64,000 bases of DNA from Polytrichum commune (taxonomy: Eukaryota > Streptophyta > Polytrichopsida > Polytrichales > Polytrichaceae). Each line of letters starts with the position of its first letter. Positions within the stretch are counted from its first letter, which is position 1. Shown one piece after another: positions 1 to 11,640 of this stretch. The stretch lies in NCBI GenBank assembly GCA_950295325.1, contig OX485805.1, positions 54,088,758 through 54,152,757 of the forward strand. Direction: 5' to 3'. The position numbers and the translations under genes are program-made. The notes beneath the pieces were generated by a model. It had not been told where the DNA came from and searched no databases. It worked only from the letters and a program-made list of their open reading frames with translations.

Positions 1-317
1 ACCTATTATTTTGGGCCAAAATAAATTTGTAGATCCCACGCTAATTCTCATCATGAGAATTAATGTTCAACCCACGCTAAATTTCCGGGAGAAAGTTAGC
101 GCGGGCCACATTACTTGTTTAATATGTAGGAAATTAATGTGGGTGATATTATTTTGTGCTAGTTATGTCCTATATTTAGCATTCAATGTGTTAGATGAAA
201 GTGTTGATAAAGACTTAGGGGAAGGCACGGTGTCTTGGACCCACATTAATTTAACCTTGACTACAAAAATTAGTGTGGCCCACGCTAACTTTCCACCCAC
301 ACTCATAGGATTATTTA

Positions 318-654
318 GGGTCACTTCACACATGAGAGTGAAGTTCCGTGACCATTGCATTCTAAGATCTCTCGTTGGTTGAAAAGGCCGAGACCGTCCA
401 AGTTCACTTCACACTAGAAGGAAAAACCCAGGGACCCAAAGAAATTATCATGGATGAAAAGTTTACGTCGATTCCTACATGACAAACTATACATATTGTT
501 TCATAATATGCGGGAATTTGCGTTAGGCCCACTTCCAAGAAATAGGCTTGATGCAAATTATGATAGACCATGTCAGTGGTACAACCTTTGGATGAGAATC
601 AAGGACACTTACAATTACACAATCATGGCCCTCAACTTGTGTATGAAGTGGCCC
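318..654. mobile_element. PIF/Harbinger-like MITE, 337 bp, TTA target duplication
   Basis: The left end GGGTCACTTCACACATGAG matches the reverse complement of the right end, GGGCCACTTCATACACAAG. Both are flanked by TTA (315-317 and 655-657). A 3-bp TTA/TAA duplication and G-rich tips are typical of PIF/Harbinger. No transposase is encoded. Confidence 0.62.
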
Positions 655-2391
655 TTAGTCCAATGCTAATCTATACATGCAATAAACCATTTACCACCAA
701 AAACTCACTCTTATTAAATATATATTACTTGAGCTATGAATTCTACATTGCATTTGCCATTACAAGTCAACCCCGAATGTGAAATTGAATCCATGGCCGG
801 GAAGCCGGTCCACATTGCTAAAGGGCCTTTTTTCTTTCTTTCTTTCGTCTTCTTTCTTTTTTATCAAAATCATCATGATATTCACGATATTCCTTACGGT
901 CACGATCCCAAGGGATTGAGCCAAGCCGGTTATAAGTACCATTTTTGAAGCGGGTACTATACCTTACAACAAAGCTAGCACTCATGTAGCTAGTGTAGTA
1001 CTCTTGGTGGCTTCCAAACAAGCTTGAAGGTAGGCACCTAGTTTGACTTTGTGTTATCAATCACGCACTCCAATGCCTCTCGAGTCTCTTTCTCGAAACG
1101 ACTCAAATTAGGTTTAACCCTCAAGTCACATAAAATTGGGATTCACTCCAATATTATTTGATCCCCGTGAGTGAACTAACTTTCACGCAATCTACCACTA
1201 ACTCCGAAGAGGTGCAATTTTAGTAGTTCACTAGCCGTAAGCAAGTGAATTGGAGTGGTTCAATAACTCGGTAGTTAAATCAAGGTTTGTTGACTGATCA
1301 TGTAATCCAATCTTGCCATTTCTAGTATTGCCCAATTATTTTGAGGAGTAATTCATAGTTGATTTTGTTCTTAATTCCTTTTGGTGACTTCTTTTTATCA
1401 ACATTGAGTACGCTTTCTAGGTGTGTGTATATAGTATGCTATAGTGACTATTTTAATGTGCTCACTCCAACTACACTAAGGGTTGTTTTACATACGCAAC
1501 CAAGGGCCATGAGAACAAATATATATTGGGTTTCCCGTGGTCACGGTCAGCAGTCTAAAGACCATGACCAAGAGAAATCCACGACATTTTTTCAAAGCCT
1601 TGGTCATCAGCCAAGTGTGAAGCTAACTTAGACCGAGATGTAGTATCTTTCATAAAAACCAAAAGATATAAATATAAATATAATAATATATATGTACACT
1701 TTTAAAATTTATCATAAGTGTAAATTTCTAAAAAAAAATGGTGTTTCCAATAACATGGTCACCTTATTTTCCATTGTGATGACCTATTAGGATCCTCTTG
1801 CAATAAAGTCCAGGTCACCGTCAATAATTATCCATTTATGGAGACGTAAGATTCTATGTCACTTTCTCATTCATTTTTTGGAATACTCACACTTGTTCAC
1901 TTTTATTTTTGGCGGCCTCGTGTAAGATATAATGGGACTGCCACTCATTTCTCAAGCAATGAAAGATTGTATGTGGTGGTCATGGCCAAAAGTCATTATG
2001 TAAGCGGGCCATGAAATATGCGGCACCGACACTATTTCTCATTCATCAACTAGGGATGCATGCAACACATCATAAATAATGTAGATTACACTCCAAGTAT
2101 TATTGGGTCTTATTTTGAGTTTTTATTGAGGATAGTATTTTCCATTTAAATATAAATTCCATGTAAAAGGGTTGATTGTCGTTACTTTTGTTTTATGTAT
2201 CAACCATTTAATTACGTCCAATGATAATTTGTAGAAGGGTATATGGATATACAAATGAAGTCATTATGGTTCAAATTTGCAACCCAATGGCAAATGTAGC
2301 TATTTGTGAGTGAAATTCTGATTTTTTATTTTTATTTTTTTCTAAATGTCATAATGAGTTGTCATTTGGTATCAAAAATGTGCCACTGGTT
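655..2391. other. No gene recognised
   Basis: AT-rich unique-looking sequence with a short TC-rich tract (about 829-865). ORFs are short and unrelated to known families. Confidence 0.6.
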
Positions 2392-2769
2392 TAATAAATA
2401 TGATATTTAGTGTCACCAATTCTAATCGTCTTGCTCAATACTAACTGCAAACCACGGTGTAGTGTCACCAACACTAAATGTCAACCCAATATTATTTGTC
2501 ATTCCTTGTGAATTTTGTTGGGGGGATTATAGATTTACAGTGTTGCAATTATTGTCACTTACCAAGTAATTATTATTCATCCAAATTGCAATCATCCGTG
2601 ACAATATTTTATCACAAGTTGTTAACACACATAAGGTAGGGTTTTGGTCAATAGATGAACTCATCCATCATTCATGACACTATTAGTTCACTTCTTCATA
2701 AGAAATGTCATCCGAAAAGTTACCATAGTGACATTAAATACCTTGTGACACTAAATATCATATTTAGTG
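2392..2769. mobile_element. CACTAAAT-tipped MITE, family M copy 1
   Basis: The right end carries CACTAAATATCATATTTAGTG at 2749-2769, itself a near-palindrome. The left end (about 2392-2412) is a decayed version of it. The interior (GTCACCAATTCTAATCGTC, TTGCTCAATACTAA) is shared with 5591-5911 and, inverted, with 40319-40666 and 42593-42964. It is nonautonomous with no ORF. Confidence 0.6.
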
Positions 2770-2785
2770 TAGTCCCAAGTCACTA

Positions 2786-3001
2786 CACTAACTATTATAT
2801 TTAGTGTAACTTATTATCTGGAGTTACACAATGCTATATCTTTTACTACTGATGCAATTTTTTGATCAAGTAAAGTTGGTATTGTTGTATAATGTCCAAA
2901 CAACCAATTTGACATTCGTTGGTAAAATATGAGATATGCAATCTCAAATATAGCATTCACTAACTCCAAATAGTAAGTGACACTACATGCAATATTTAGT
3001 G
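2786..3001. mobile_element. CACTA-tipped MITE, family N copy 1 (about 216 bp)
   Basis: It starts CACTAACTATTATATTTAGTG and ends near CACTACATGCAATATTTAGTG. Inner segments such as TCCAAATAGTAAGTGACACTA recur at 59501-59705. It lies only 16 bases from the family M copy and shares its tip design but not its core. Confidence 0.55.
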
Positions 3002-4010
3002 TAGTTGAATTTGAGTTGAATGTAACATAAAATGCCTTTCTTTTGATAAAGAGTGAGTCCCTTGTCCAAAGATAATTCCTCAAAAATCAAATGTTGTAGG
3101 TAAACTTATATAAAAGACATTCAGGCGGGTCTTGGACATGATAATGTACTGTTTTCTTTTTTTAATTGGTATTTTTTAAATTTGAAGGTCCATCATTTTT
3201 ATATTTAATAATATTCAAAACTCTTAGGAAATGCATACCACATCATATTTGACTCAAACATGATACACCGAAGTGCATTCATGACATTTTTTTACAAAAA
3301 GAAAATCAACGACAAGACTTTGAATTGGCAACTTCCCACACAAATTTCTACACAAAGTTCAACTCCAATATATTCAATCTTCATATGCAAATAACTTATT
3401 GACATCTAAAACTAGCTTTGTGCGTGAAAGTGTTTGCAACTACGATTGTGGTTATGCTTTGGTAGATGCATTAGTCATTGTAGCTCTAAAGTGCACGCTT
3501 TAAACCAACAAAAAAAACGCGGTTCTTCCTAGTACAGTACAATCAACATATCAAAACTTGAGTGTGTCACATGGGTATGTTTTGCATACCTTCCATGGGT
3601 TCGTATGTATTTTGTATAGCATGTGACAAGTTTTTCATACAAACGTTGCATGTTTTTTATTGTGCACAAAATAAACGTGGATGTTTTTTTTTTGTGGTTT
3701 TACAATCTTCATGTTTTTTTGTTTTTTTATTTTATTTTTGAAAAAATTGTTGCATTCCATGACATGTTGAATTTGTGATGCGTCATAACTAGGCACGGTT
3801 AGTGGAACTCATACATGGTTGTAATAACCCATAGTCGATTACTGCAACCATTTAATAGTTTTTTCATTTCATATCCTCCAAATGCAACCGTCATGGTCAC
3901 AAAGCTCCATTACCGCAACTTGCAAATCGCAAATGACATTTTTTGTTGTTGTTTTGATTTGTTGGTGGATTCTTTAGCACACGTTGGGTGTGTATGCCAC
4001 CTATAAACTA

Positions 4011-4850
4011 CACTAAAAAGGATATTTAGTGTTTGATCCTGTTAACTTGTCAACAATAAGTGTTTTTTTACTATCATTTGTGAGTCCACCTAAGCATTTA
4101 TATCAAACATCTACATGGTTCTCTATTTGAACCAAATATTTAGCTCGAGAAAAAAAACCAAACACTTTTTCAAGAAGACAAAACATGTTATAATAGGGAC
4201 AACCTTTGAGTGTATGTCCAAGTTTAGTGTCCACTTTAGCCTCATGTATCATGAGAAGCATTTGTGATTTAGTTTACTTCACCCCCATCCCAAGTCCTTG
4301 AGGAATATAGCTATAACATTGGTGAGGTCATGGGAAATATTTGATAAGTGGAATAGCACATTGACATGGATATATACTAAATTACATTGTCTCTAAATCC
4401 ATGCAAACAAGGACATTAGTTTTTTAGGCCTTTTTCTAATTTGTTTCCTTGAAAGTATACGGTGAAGCTTTCATGACATGTCAATATGTACATGGGACAA
4501 CATAATGTAAATTGCACTAAGGGACACTTGACACTAGAGCTCGAAGCCCAAAGTGACTAAAGAACTTTGAATGGATGAGAAACCTACATCATAAAACACT
4601 TGACATTTGTCATCGATATGCTCAATAATATCTTCCCCTTGCATACTAAAACACAAAACTACCATCTCAAGTATCCCAAAGTAATACGCTAAATTGCATG
4701 ATGTCGATAAATTTTCACTTCAAAAAGTTACTTATGTTGACAAATAAGATCGTATTGGCAATAAGTGGATGTGACACTTTGAGACCTCTAGTCGTCCAAT
4801 TTAGATCTTTTGCAAATAGTGTATGTAACACTAAATACCCTAACTGATGT
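4011..4850. mobile_element. CACTA-tipped element, family O copy 1
   Basis: The left end is CACTAAAAAGGATATTTAGTG (4011-4031) and the right end lies near AACACTAAATACCCTAACTG (about 4828-4850). The interior at 4600-4830 is the reverse complement of the start of the copies at 17.8 kb and 52.0 kb (cores ACTTTGAGACCTCTAG and GATACTTGAGATGG on the other strand). Outer limits are less certain than the core homology. Confidence 0.48.
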
Positions 4851-4973
4851 AGTCTCATTATATGTCCCACACGTTCACTCTACACGAATTCTATTCACAT
4901 CCTTACAATCCCTTGTCGACGGGTTGGAATTCACCCCTTTAGAAGCCAATAAATTACAAGTGCATAAGGCTTT

Positions 4974-4974
<1 letters not shown>

Positions 4975-5028
<54 letters not shown>
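4975..5028. repeat. (GA)n microsatellite
   Basis: About 53 bases of uninterrupted GA dinucleotides. Any reading frame through it is artefactual. Confidence 0.95.
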
Positions 5029-5031
<3 letters not shown>

Positions 5032-5275
5032 CACCTCTAAATTGATGACAATGAAAACGCGTGAAAATGTATTGTGCTAAAAGTCCCCCCATAAAATTGA
5101 CAATAAGGATTTTGTATTGCTAACATGCTCACATGCTCTTCGCCATAGTGTGTAAAGGGCCGCTCTAAAACGAGTCCTTAATGAGCAACCCATCAACGGG
5201 CATGGTGAGATATTTGAGTAAAATTTATTTTTAAGGTGAACTTACGCAACATAAATTGTGTGTGCTTTTATGATT

Positions 5276-5287
5276 GGGGGGGGGGGG
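5276..5287. repeat. G12 homopolymer
   Basis: Twelve G in a row, one of many G/C runs in the window. Confidence 0.9.
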
Positions 5288-5590
5288 CTGGTGAGGTGGC
5301 ATTGAGGGGGGTCATAAAACAAGGGCGCATGTTGAAAACGTGAGGTAATCAATGCCACGTGGCGCCTGTCTTCAGTTCACTGGCCCCTCCCTCCAACGCC
5401 TTCTTAACTCCGGTAACTCCACCTTCTTCATCCACCGCACTGGATGAATGTGGGTGGATGAATTCCGTTGGAACAAGGTTAAGCTCATTGCTTTTTTAGA
5501 GTGCAGAAAAGGAGAGGGGAGTAGTTGGCCATCATCCACTTGGGCATTAGACTTTGCTTAATAATATCCATGACCTAAATTGAGGTGATA

Positions 5591-5911
5591 CACTAAATGT
5601 TGTATTTAGTGTGTCACCAATTCTATTCGTGTCTTGCTCAGTATTCATTATAACCCCCCCATGTAGTGTCACCGACACTAAGTGTAAATCTAAGGTTTCC
5701 AATGTCGTAAGAATTCTCACTAAATTTTCAATCATCCATGATGATATTTAAATACAAAAGTGTTAGGATGTAGAATATATCGAAAGTGTTTAATTAACTA
5801 AAAACAAGATGGGATGACAATATCCGTCAACTTATTCATAACGCATGTCATTAGAGAAGTTACCACAATGACATAAACACACCGTATGACATAAAATACC
5901 ATATTAAATGC
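5591..5911. mobile_element. CACTAAAT-tipped MITE, family M copy 2
   Basis: It begins CACTAAATGTTGTATTTAGTG and ends with decayed ATACCATATTAAATGCA. The GTCACCAATTCTATTCGTG core and the ATTTTCAATCATCCATGATG stretch match family M. It is shortened and diverged. Confidence 0.52.
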
Positions 5912-8462
5912 ACTGATTTGCTAATCACGGAGTGAAGAATGCATGTTTGTGTGTATTTTTGACAATTTTTTTGAAAGTTTTTGATATTTGACACACAAAT
6001 ACTTGCACACACACACACACACACACACAAATACACATCAATTGACATGCACAATTTATAATTTGATATGGTGTGTGACGTGTGAAGGAGAAAATCATGT
6101 GTTAATTAACACGTTATAAATTGAAATGACATGTACTACTAGGCAACTTCAAATTCAAGTGACATTTTATTTTAAAATGTAGACGTTGATTGGCATTCAT
6201 TTTTGTTTTGAAAACATCACGTGACACTTTGGATTTGAAGTTGAGCGTCAAATGAAATTTCTCAAATGTACACATCTCTTGCCTATGTGACTCTAGTAGG
6301 AATTCAATATGGTATCATAAGTTTGATTCCTTTTTTGCATGAATATCCCTTTCGGTTGGCCAAAATTTATGGAAGTGAAGTAATAAGTTGTGTCGCATGA
6401 ATTATTGTGGTTGGTTTTTCCGTTCTCCATCATACTCGTCTTTCATCTATTTGGGGTTCCTTGTTTCCTCATTCCTCCATGGTCTATTGTAACTTGAATT
6501 GGGATGGCCTTCAACTTTTCACCCAATGACAACTTTTAGATTTTCAATGGTCATGGGCCCTCAAGTTCTAGTGTGAAGTAGTCCTATGTGTGTATGAAAT
6601 TCGTTGCCAACTAACAAATACAATTCATAGCCTTGTCATGCAAATAGATCATCCCCCCCCCCTCACTTGATCAAATCTTAATTTAAATGTGTGCATCCCC
6701 ATCTATAGAAATCAAGCTCAAATCAAAGGGTTGTTGACATAAGGTCTTTATTAGTTATCTTTAATTATCTTATCACAAATGGAATTGCAAAAGAAGCTCC
6801 AACCAACTCCACATCATTTCGACATATTGCATTTTCACATGGGATTGCTAACTCAAGATGCGATTAGGGTGGCCATCCCCATTCTAGTATGATTTTATAG
6901 AATAATATATGGACAAAATGAAGAAAAAAGGTTAAATTTTTTGAAGAGATTGGTGTGTCCTTAGGTTAACTCAACCCTGAGGTTATCATGGAGTGAAGGG
7001 GGGGTGTGTGTTAAGATGGATGGACTAATGTCAGAGTAAATGGGGCGGGTTGCAAGATGACCCATAAATATAGACCATTTAATCTAGTTGAGTGCAAGAT
7101 CTAGACCATTAATAGCAATCACTTATTGAAAATAACCAATCAACCAAGAAGGAAATGGATCATCAAGTGTAGGTGGTTGTTATATATAAAATGTTGAAGG
7201 ACGTTGATTACTAAATGAACAATACACAACAACAATCATACATGTGTTTTCTATGATGCAATGATCGTCCTGGATTAGCATCTGACCTTTGAAACGGTCT
7301 ACTGGGACCTAATTGATTGGATTGTGTAAATTGTTGGATGAATGCTTAGACAAATCCCATGTGTGGTTAACCTTTCGTTAAGCTAAATATCACGAGGTTC
7401 AAATAGATGTTGGTTTGCAATAGTAACATGTATTATTCTGGTAAATAACATCAACACTTTTAATTTAATTTAGGTTATTAAATATAAATTCTTGTGTTAT
7501 TTACCTTTTTTTGGAAAAACATTTGGTTGAAGTACTCTTCAAAGAAAACTACATTGATTATAGGATCAAAAGGGGGCTCACACTATGTTTTATGCTTAGC
7601 CACAAAAAAGTAAAGGTCTAATAGGAGTTTCTACTTAGTGGATGTTGAGCCCCACAACTAGAATTTCATTCATTGTCTGGCAACTTGGCTACTATGGACG
7701 ATGGGATATAGTTCTAACCATCGCATGTATGGTTATGTGTTGGGCCTTCTATTATTGTTTTATTCTCGACCTGCATTATCCATTAGAGCTAAAATACCAT
7801 CGCATTCTCTCCAATGTTGTGAAGACATGAACTTGTAATTGGTGTGCTTGTACTTAGTTAAGAGTGCAAGCCTGAACTATCTATGCTCCTATGCACATAC
7901 TATTTCCTCATCGACATGGTCTACATGAATGCGTCTCCACACCTAGACCATAAACGCTCTTTGAGCTCAGCCGTACAAAGGAGTTGATGTACCCTTCTCA
8001 CCAACGTTGCTCGCCTTCACATGCGCAAACGAGTCGCCGCATTCTTGCCACCAACCGTCCACACCCCCGCACATGCGAGCAATGATTCATGTTTCTTTGC
8101 ATGGTGCGGACAAGCTTGTACCCCTCAATTTGCTTACAACATTTCATGTAAGTGAAGTTCAATTCTTTAAGTGTAAGTCAATAGGAACTATGAATTGGTT
8201 GGTGAACCTTTAAGGAGTTGCAAATCACGTGTGTAGCCCACATTTATTCCCATCGTCAAATTGGTGCCATACTAAATGCAATTGGGTGCAAGGTGATGCA
8301 AGCATTTGCATCCACGACATAGATCTATTACACATTGTTCGCATTTTGCAATACTTTCACACCCAATCTAAAACCACTCGAGGCAAGCGAGGCATGTGAC
8401 GTGTACAACTATCATCATTTCCATCACTATTGCTAACCATATGTTTTGGGTTGGTATGTACA
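5912..8462. other. No gene recognised
   Basis: Apart from the CA microsatellite and a C run near 6654-6662, nothing is recognised. A GGGCCCTCAAGTTCTAGTGT word near 6558 resembles PIF-like MITE tips but has no partner end. Confidence 0.55.
6006..6029. repeat. (CA)n microsatellite
   Basis: About 12 CA units. Confidence 0.95.
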
Positions 8463-8476
8463 TCTCGTGGCATTGA

Positions 8477-9528
8477 AGGCCTAGGCCTACCTCATGAAAA
8501 CGCTATACATCCATTCGAACATGCCCACGCTGTACCATACTACTATCAAAAAGACGAATGGCCCTCCATGATAGACACAGCAGACAAAGGCCCCGTTAGA
8601 TTCCTAGAAAAAACAAATTATAAAATACGATAGAATAAAAAACCTAGAACCTATGGCCACACACACCCCTAATATCCATAAATGGACAGGAAATGCAAAC
8701 ATCAACAAAGAACTCTCCAATGAATTCTGGAGCAACCCTAATATTACAGACAAACAAAAATCTTGCCTCATCAAATTTCGTACGGGAACTTACATGGGCC
8801 ACGCCAAAAAACAACTCTTCTTTGGCAGGCAAAGATACCCTACCATTACTTGCCCTATCTGTAACTCATATGAACCAGACACGTGGCTACACGTACTACT
8901 TACATGTAGACAACAACATATACACTCACTTCACGTTAAAAGACATAACAAAGATGTATGGGAAATAAGAAAAATGCTAATATCGTCCGAAAAATCCAGA
9001 TGTTTCACTCTCATGAACGCTAGTACATTCAATAACAACCCCCAAGAAAACACCGTCCCTAACTGGCTATTACCATGTACATGTGGAACCCAAAGATGCC
9101 ATTGTAACGCCCGATTTAGACCCAACATCCTCTGCGTTAAAGGGTTGCCATACCAAAACGAACCACCCACAAATATTGACCAAAATCTCACCATACAATT
9201 CATTGAATTCACATAATGTAACGACAGATTCTCACCGGAAACACTCGAAGCTAAAGCTAACAAATATAGACCCTTAATAGAAAACATAGCCGCTGAAGGC
9301 TGGAAAATTGACCTGATCATCGTTATTACGGTAGGCGCTAGAGCTGCAACACACACCCCATCAATGAAAATACTTGAAGACAAATTCAAACTACCTATGT
9401 CAGCCATTCGAACCACCTTCAAAAACATAAACACCATTGCCATACAATATGCCATGTCCATCCTCCTCCACAAAAGAAGATTAGAAAATAATCAACCTCT
9501 ACCTCAATTACAAGACCCCCCCCCCTAG
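8477..9528 (+). pseudogene. LINE ORF2 C-terminal fragment with zinc-binding motif, interrupted
   Basis: The readable frame from 8653 gives FRTGTYMGHAKKQLFFGRQR, then CPICNSYEPDTWLHVLLTC, a CX2CX9HX4C zinc-binding motif. It continues through a Cys-rich patch (CTCGTQRCHC) and IQFIEFT. A TAA at 9214-9216 interrupts it, after which the same frame continues (CNDRFSPETLEAKANKY... to LLHKRRLENNQ) and stops near 9527. Upstream, 8478-8633 is readable only in another frame (HPFEHAHAVPYYYQKDEWPS), so a frame change also lies near 8633. This is the C-terminal region of plant or algal LINE polyproteins downstream of the reverse transcriptase. It is dead as a gene: truncated, with at least one stop and one frame change. 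Confidence 0.78.
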
Positions 9529-9933
9529 TCAACAAATAAATAAATCATAAATCATAAATACTAAAAATATAACAATTAAAACAACATTAGTATATATCGG
9601 CAACGGGCACAATTCCCCTTGCCACACGAAAGACGGACTGCTAGGTGACATAAACATCACACTCCCAATACTTACGTAAACACACTCACTAGAATCTAAA
9701 ACGCCAAGAGTTAAAACCTTGCACCAAACAAATCCAAGACTAACCAGTCCTTATTGGGTACTGGTTCTATCTGTTACTGGTTACTTGTGACTATAGTGTC
9801 TACTCTCGAAAGGGGGAAGTAGTTCTATACCTCTATTCCTCTGCCCAGTGGGCTTAGGTCTAGGGGTGGAACGAACAGACACTTCATTCACGTCGGCCTC
9901 CTAACGGAGACCGAAGTTTCTCTTCTCTTCTCT
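8477..9933 (+). mobile_element. 5'-truncated LINE (non-LTR retrotransposon), 3' end only, with target-site duplication
   Basis: A 14-bp direct repeat, TCTCGTGGCATTGA, lies immediately before (8463-8476) and after (9934-9947) this segment, as expected for a target-site duplication. The 3' end is a short (TCTTC)n tail, and the inside carries the C-terminal part of a LINE reverse-transcriptase polyprotein. The 5' part is missing, which is usual for abortive reverse transcription. After the coding end at about 9527 come about 400 bases of 3' untranslated sequence with no other feature. The short, exact duplication suggests a fairly recent insertion. Confidence 0.8.
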
Positions 9934-9947
9934 TCTCGTGGCATTGA
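9934..9947 (+). repeat. 3' copy of LINE target-site duplication
   Basis: TCTCGTGGCATTGA, identical to 8463-8476. It marks the downstream insertion boundary of the LINE fragment. Confidence 0.8.
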
Positions 9948-10057
9948 CAAATCACATAATCATCATCCTATTATAAGTCAATGGACGACCGTGAGTTGTT
10001 GAAGAATGTTATGTTAGTTCCTTGGATCATATAAAGCGGAGAGAGGGAAATTGTAGA

Positions 10058-10258
10058 TGAGCGTACCACTCATCCATCCAACAACCCAAAAAAACTCGAC
10101 CCTTAAAATTTTGTTGCCAATTCATTTCAAATGACTTCAAATAGACCAATTTGAGATCTTTGAAGCTAATTCCGGTGTCAAATCGACAATAAAAAATAAC
10201 CTCAAGATTGCATACTATATCAAAACTTTGGTGCTGGATGAATGAGAGACACGCTCAT
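10058..10258. repeat. Dispersed TIR repeat, family Q copy 1
   Basis: The left end TGAGCGTACCACTCATCCAT is inverted at the right as GGATGAATGAGAGACACGCTCA. The inner words TTGCCAATTCATTTCAAATG and GGTGTCAAATCGAC recur at 34.8 kb and, inverted, 42.1 kb. Confidence 0.58.
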
Positions 10259-10424
10259 ATACAACAATGTCCTCCTTCCATGCAAAGCTACTGAAGTGTT
10301 TTATTTATTTATTTATTTTCTAAAATGAAGAATTAAGTATTTGAATTTACATGAAAACGTTGATGCCCAAAGCAATGTCCGGGAAGTTTTAGGGCATACG
10401 TAGTTGGTCAAGATCCATGTGATT

Positions 10425-10766
10425 CTAAATCCAGCTGGTTACATGTTGACATCGTCTTCCGGTTTGGCTTTCATTCATTTGAGGTGGTATATTCTTGTAT
10501 AGATTCCTCTTAAATGATCGCTAATTCTCCGGAAGTCTCCAACTTCAACCGGTGGTTATTTCTCAAACTCAACCGGTCCATAGTGTGAAGCGCCCCTAAA
10601 TCCAACCGGTTACATGTGGACATCATCTTCCGGTCCGGCTTTCATTCATTTGAGGAGGTATATTCTTGCATAGATTCCTCAACAATGATCGGTAATTCTC
10701 CGGAAGTGTCCAACTTCCACCGGTGGTTATTCCTCAAACTCCACCGGTGCATGCGCAACGAACCGC
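10425..10766. repeat. 171-bp tandem duplication
   Basis: CTAAATCCAGCTGGTTACAT begins the first copy (10425) and CTAAATCCAACCGGTTACAT the second (10596). Shared blocks include GGCTTTCATTCATTTGAGG and TTCTCCGGAAGT. Each copy carries several CCGGT/ACCGG words. Possible short ORFs here are not shared between the copies. Confidence 0.8.
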
Positions 10767-11385
10767 TGGTGCTTCCCGAGCAGTGGCCCAAGGGAAGAGT
10801 AAGAAGCAAAAGGTGGTGTTGGTCTTGTGGGAGTCGGTGGCTCGAAACATAACAACAAGCGTACGTGAAGTTAGCTAACTTAGTCGCCAAGTCCGGTTTA
10901 GCTTAATTTGGAGGCAGATTTATAGAGCAAACGAGGCCCTCTTTTAGCACCCTAACAAGGGAGAGTGGACCCACCGCATTGGATTCCATGGCTCTCCTAA
11001 ATATACAATGCCATGGAATTGGATTTCTCCGGGAGGGCCCTAATTAGAATCTACAAATTTCCATCAAATTTAGCCCCCCCCCCCCAAGTGGTTTGTGGGC
11101 TCCTTTAAGGTAGGAAATTACTCTATGGCCGTACCCTCCCCACCCCTCCCACAGACATGTGGGAAATGCCTCCAACGTTATTCCCTTCACATATTTTTAG
11201 GCTCCGTTTTCTTACTTCCGTCGTGAGCGGAAAAAGCGAATGTTTCTTTCATTTTGTTGTAAGGGAGACGTGTGTGATTTGGAAGCTTTCTCTCTACACT
11301 CTTTCACTTCTCGTAGGATATGGAACACACGGGTTAGTGTAAGATGGTTAGCGACTCCAACTTGTGCCCAAAGTCGTTTGCATCG

Positions 11386-11640
11386 TAAGTTTTGGAACTC
11401 GTATGAATATCTTGTTCCCCATCAAAGTGAATATTTTTGCTGCTCATTCAGTGGTCACATAGGTCTTCCCAACAATGGTAACTATTGAGCGCGGAATGGC
11501 AAGCATACTTTGAACATGTAGTTCAGTTTCTTTCGAGCGCGTGTTTTTGTGTTGCAAGTTCTTAGATCCATGACTAACTACATACCACTTAAATATGAGT
11601 TTCTAGATTATGGTTGTTGTGTTCGATTTAGGCACATCTA
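11386..11640 (+). repeat. Dispersed repeat family D, copy 1
   Basis: GTTTTGGAACTCGTATGAAT, TTGAACATGTAGTTCAGT and ACTACATACCACTTAAATAT recur in related form near 29.04-29.23, 29.41-29.62 and 30.79-30.97 kb. No coding potential is recognised. Confidence 0.5.

Noticed and set aside
4810-5040. 76-codon ORF ending in an Arg-Glu repeat
   Set aside because: The repeat is the translated GA microsatellite.
8931-9473. 180-codon minus-strand ORF
   Set aside because: Antisense shadow of the LINE ORF2 fragment, which has family motifs on the plus strand.
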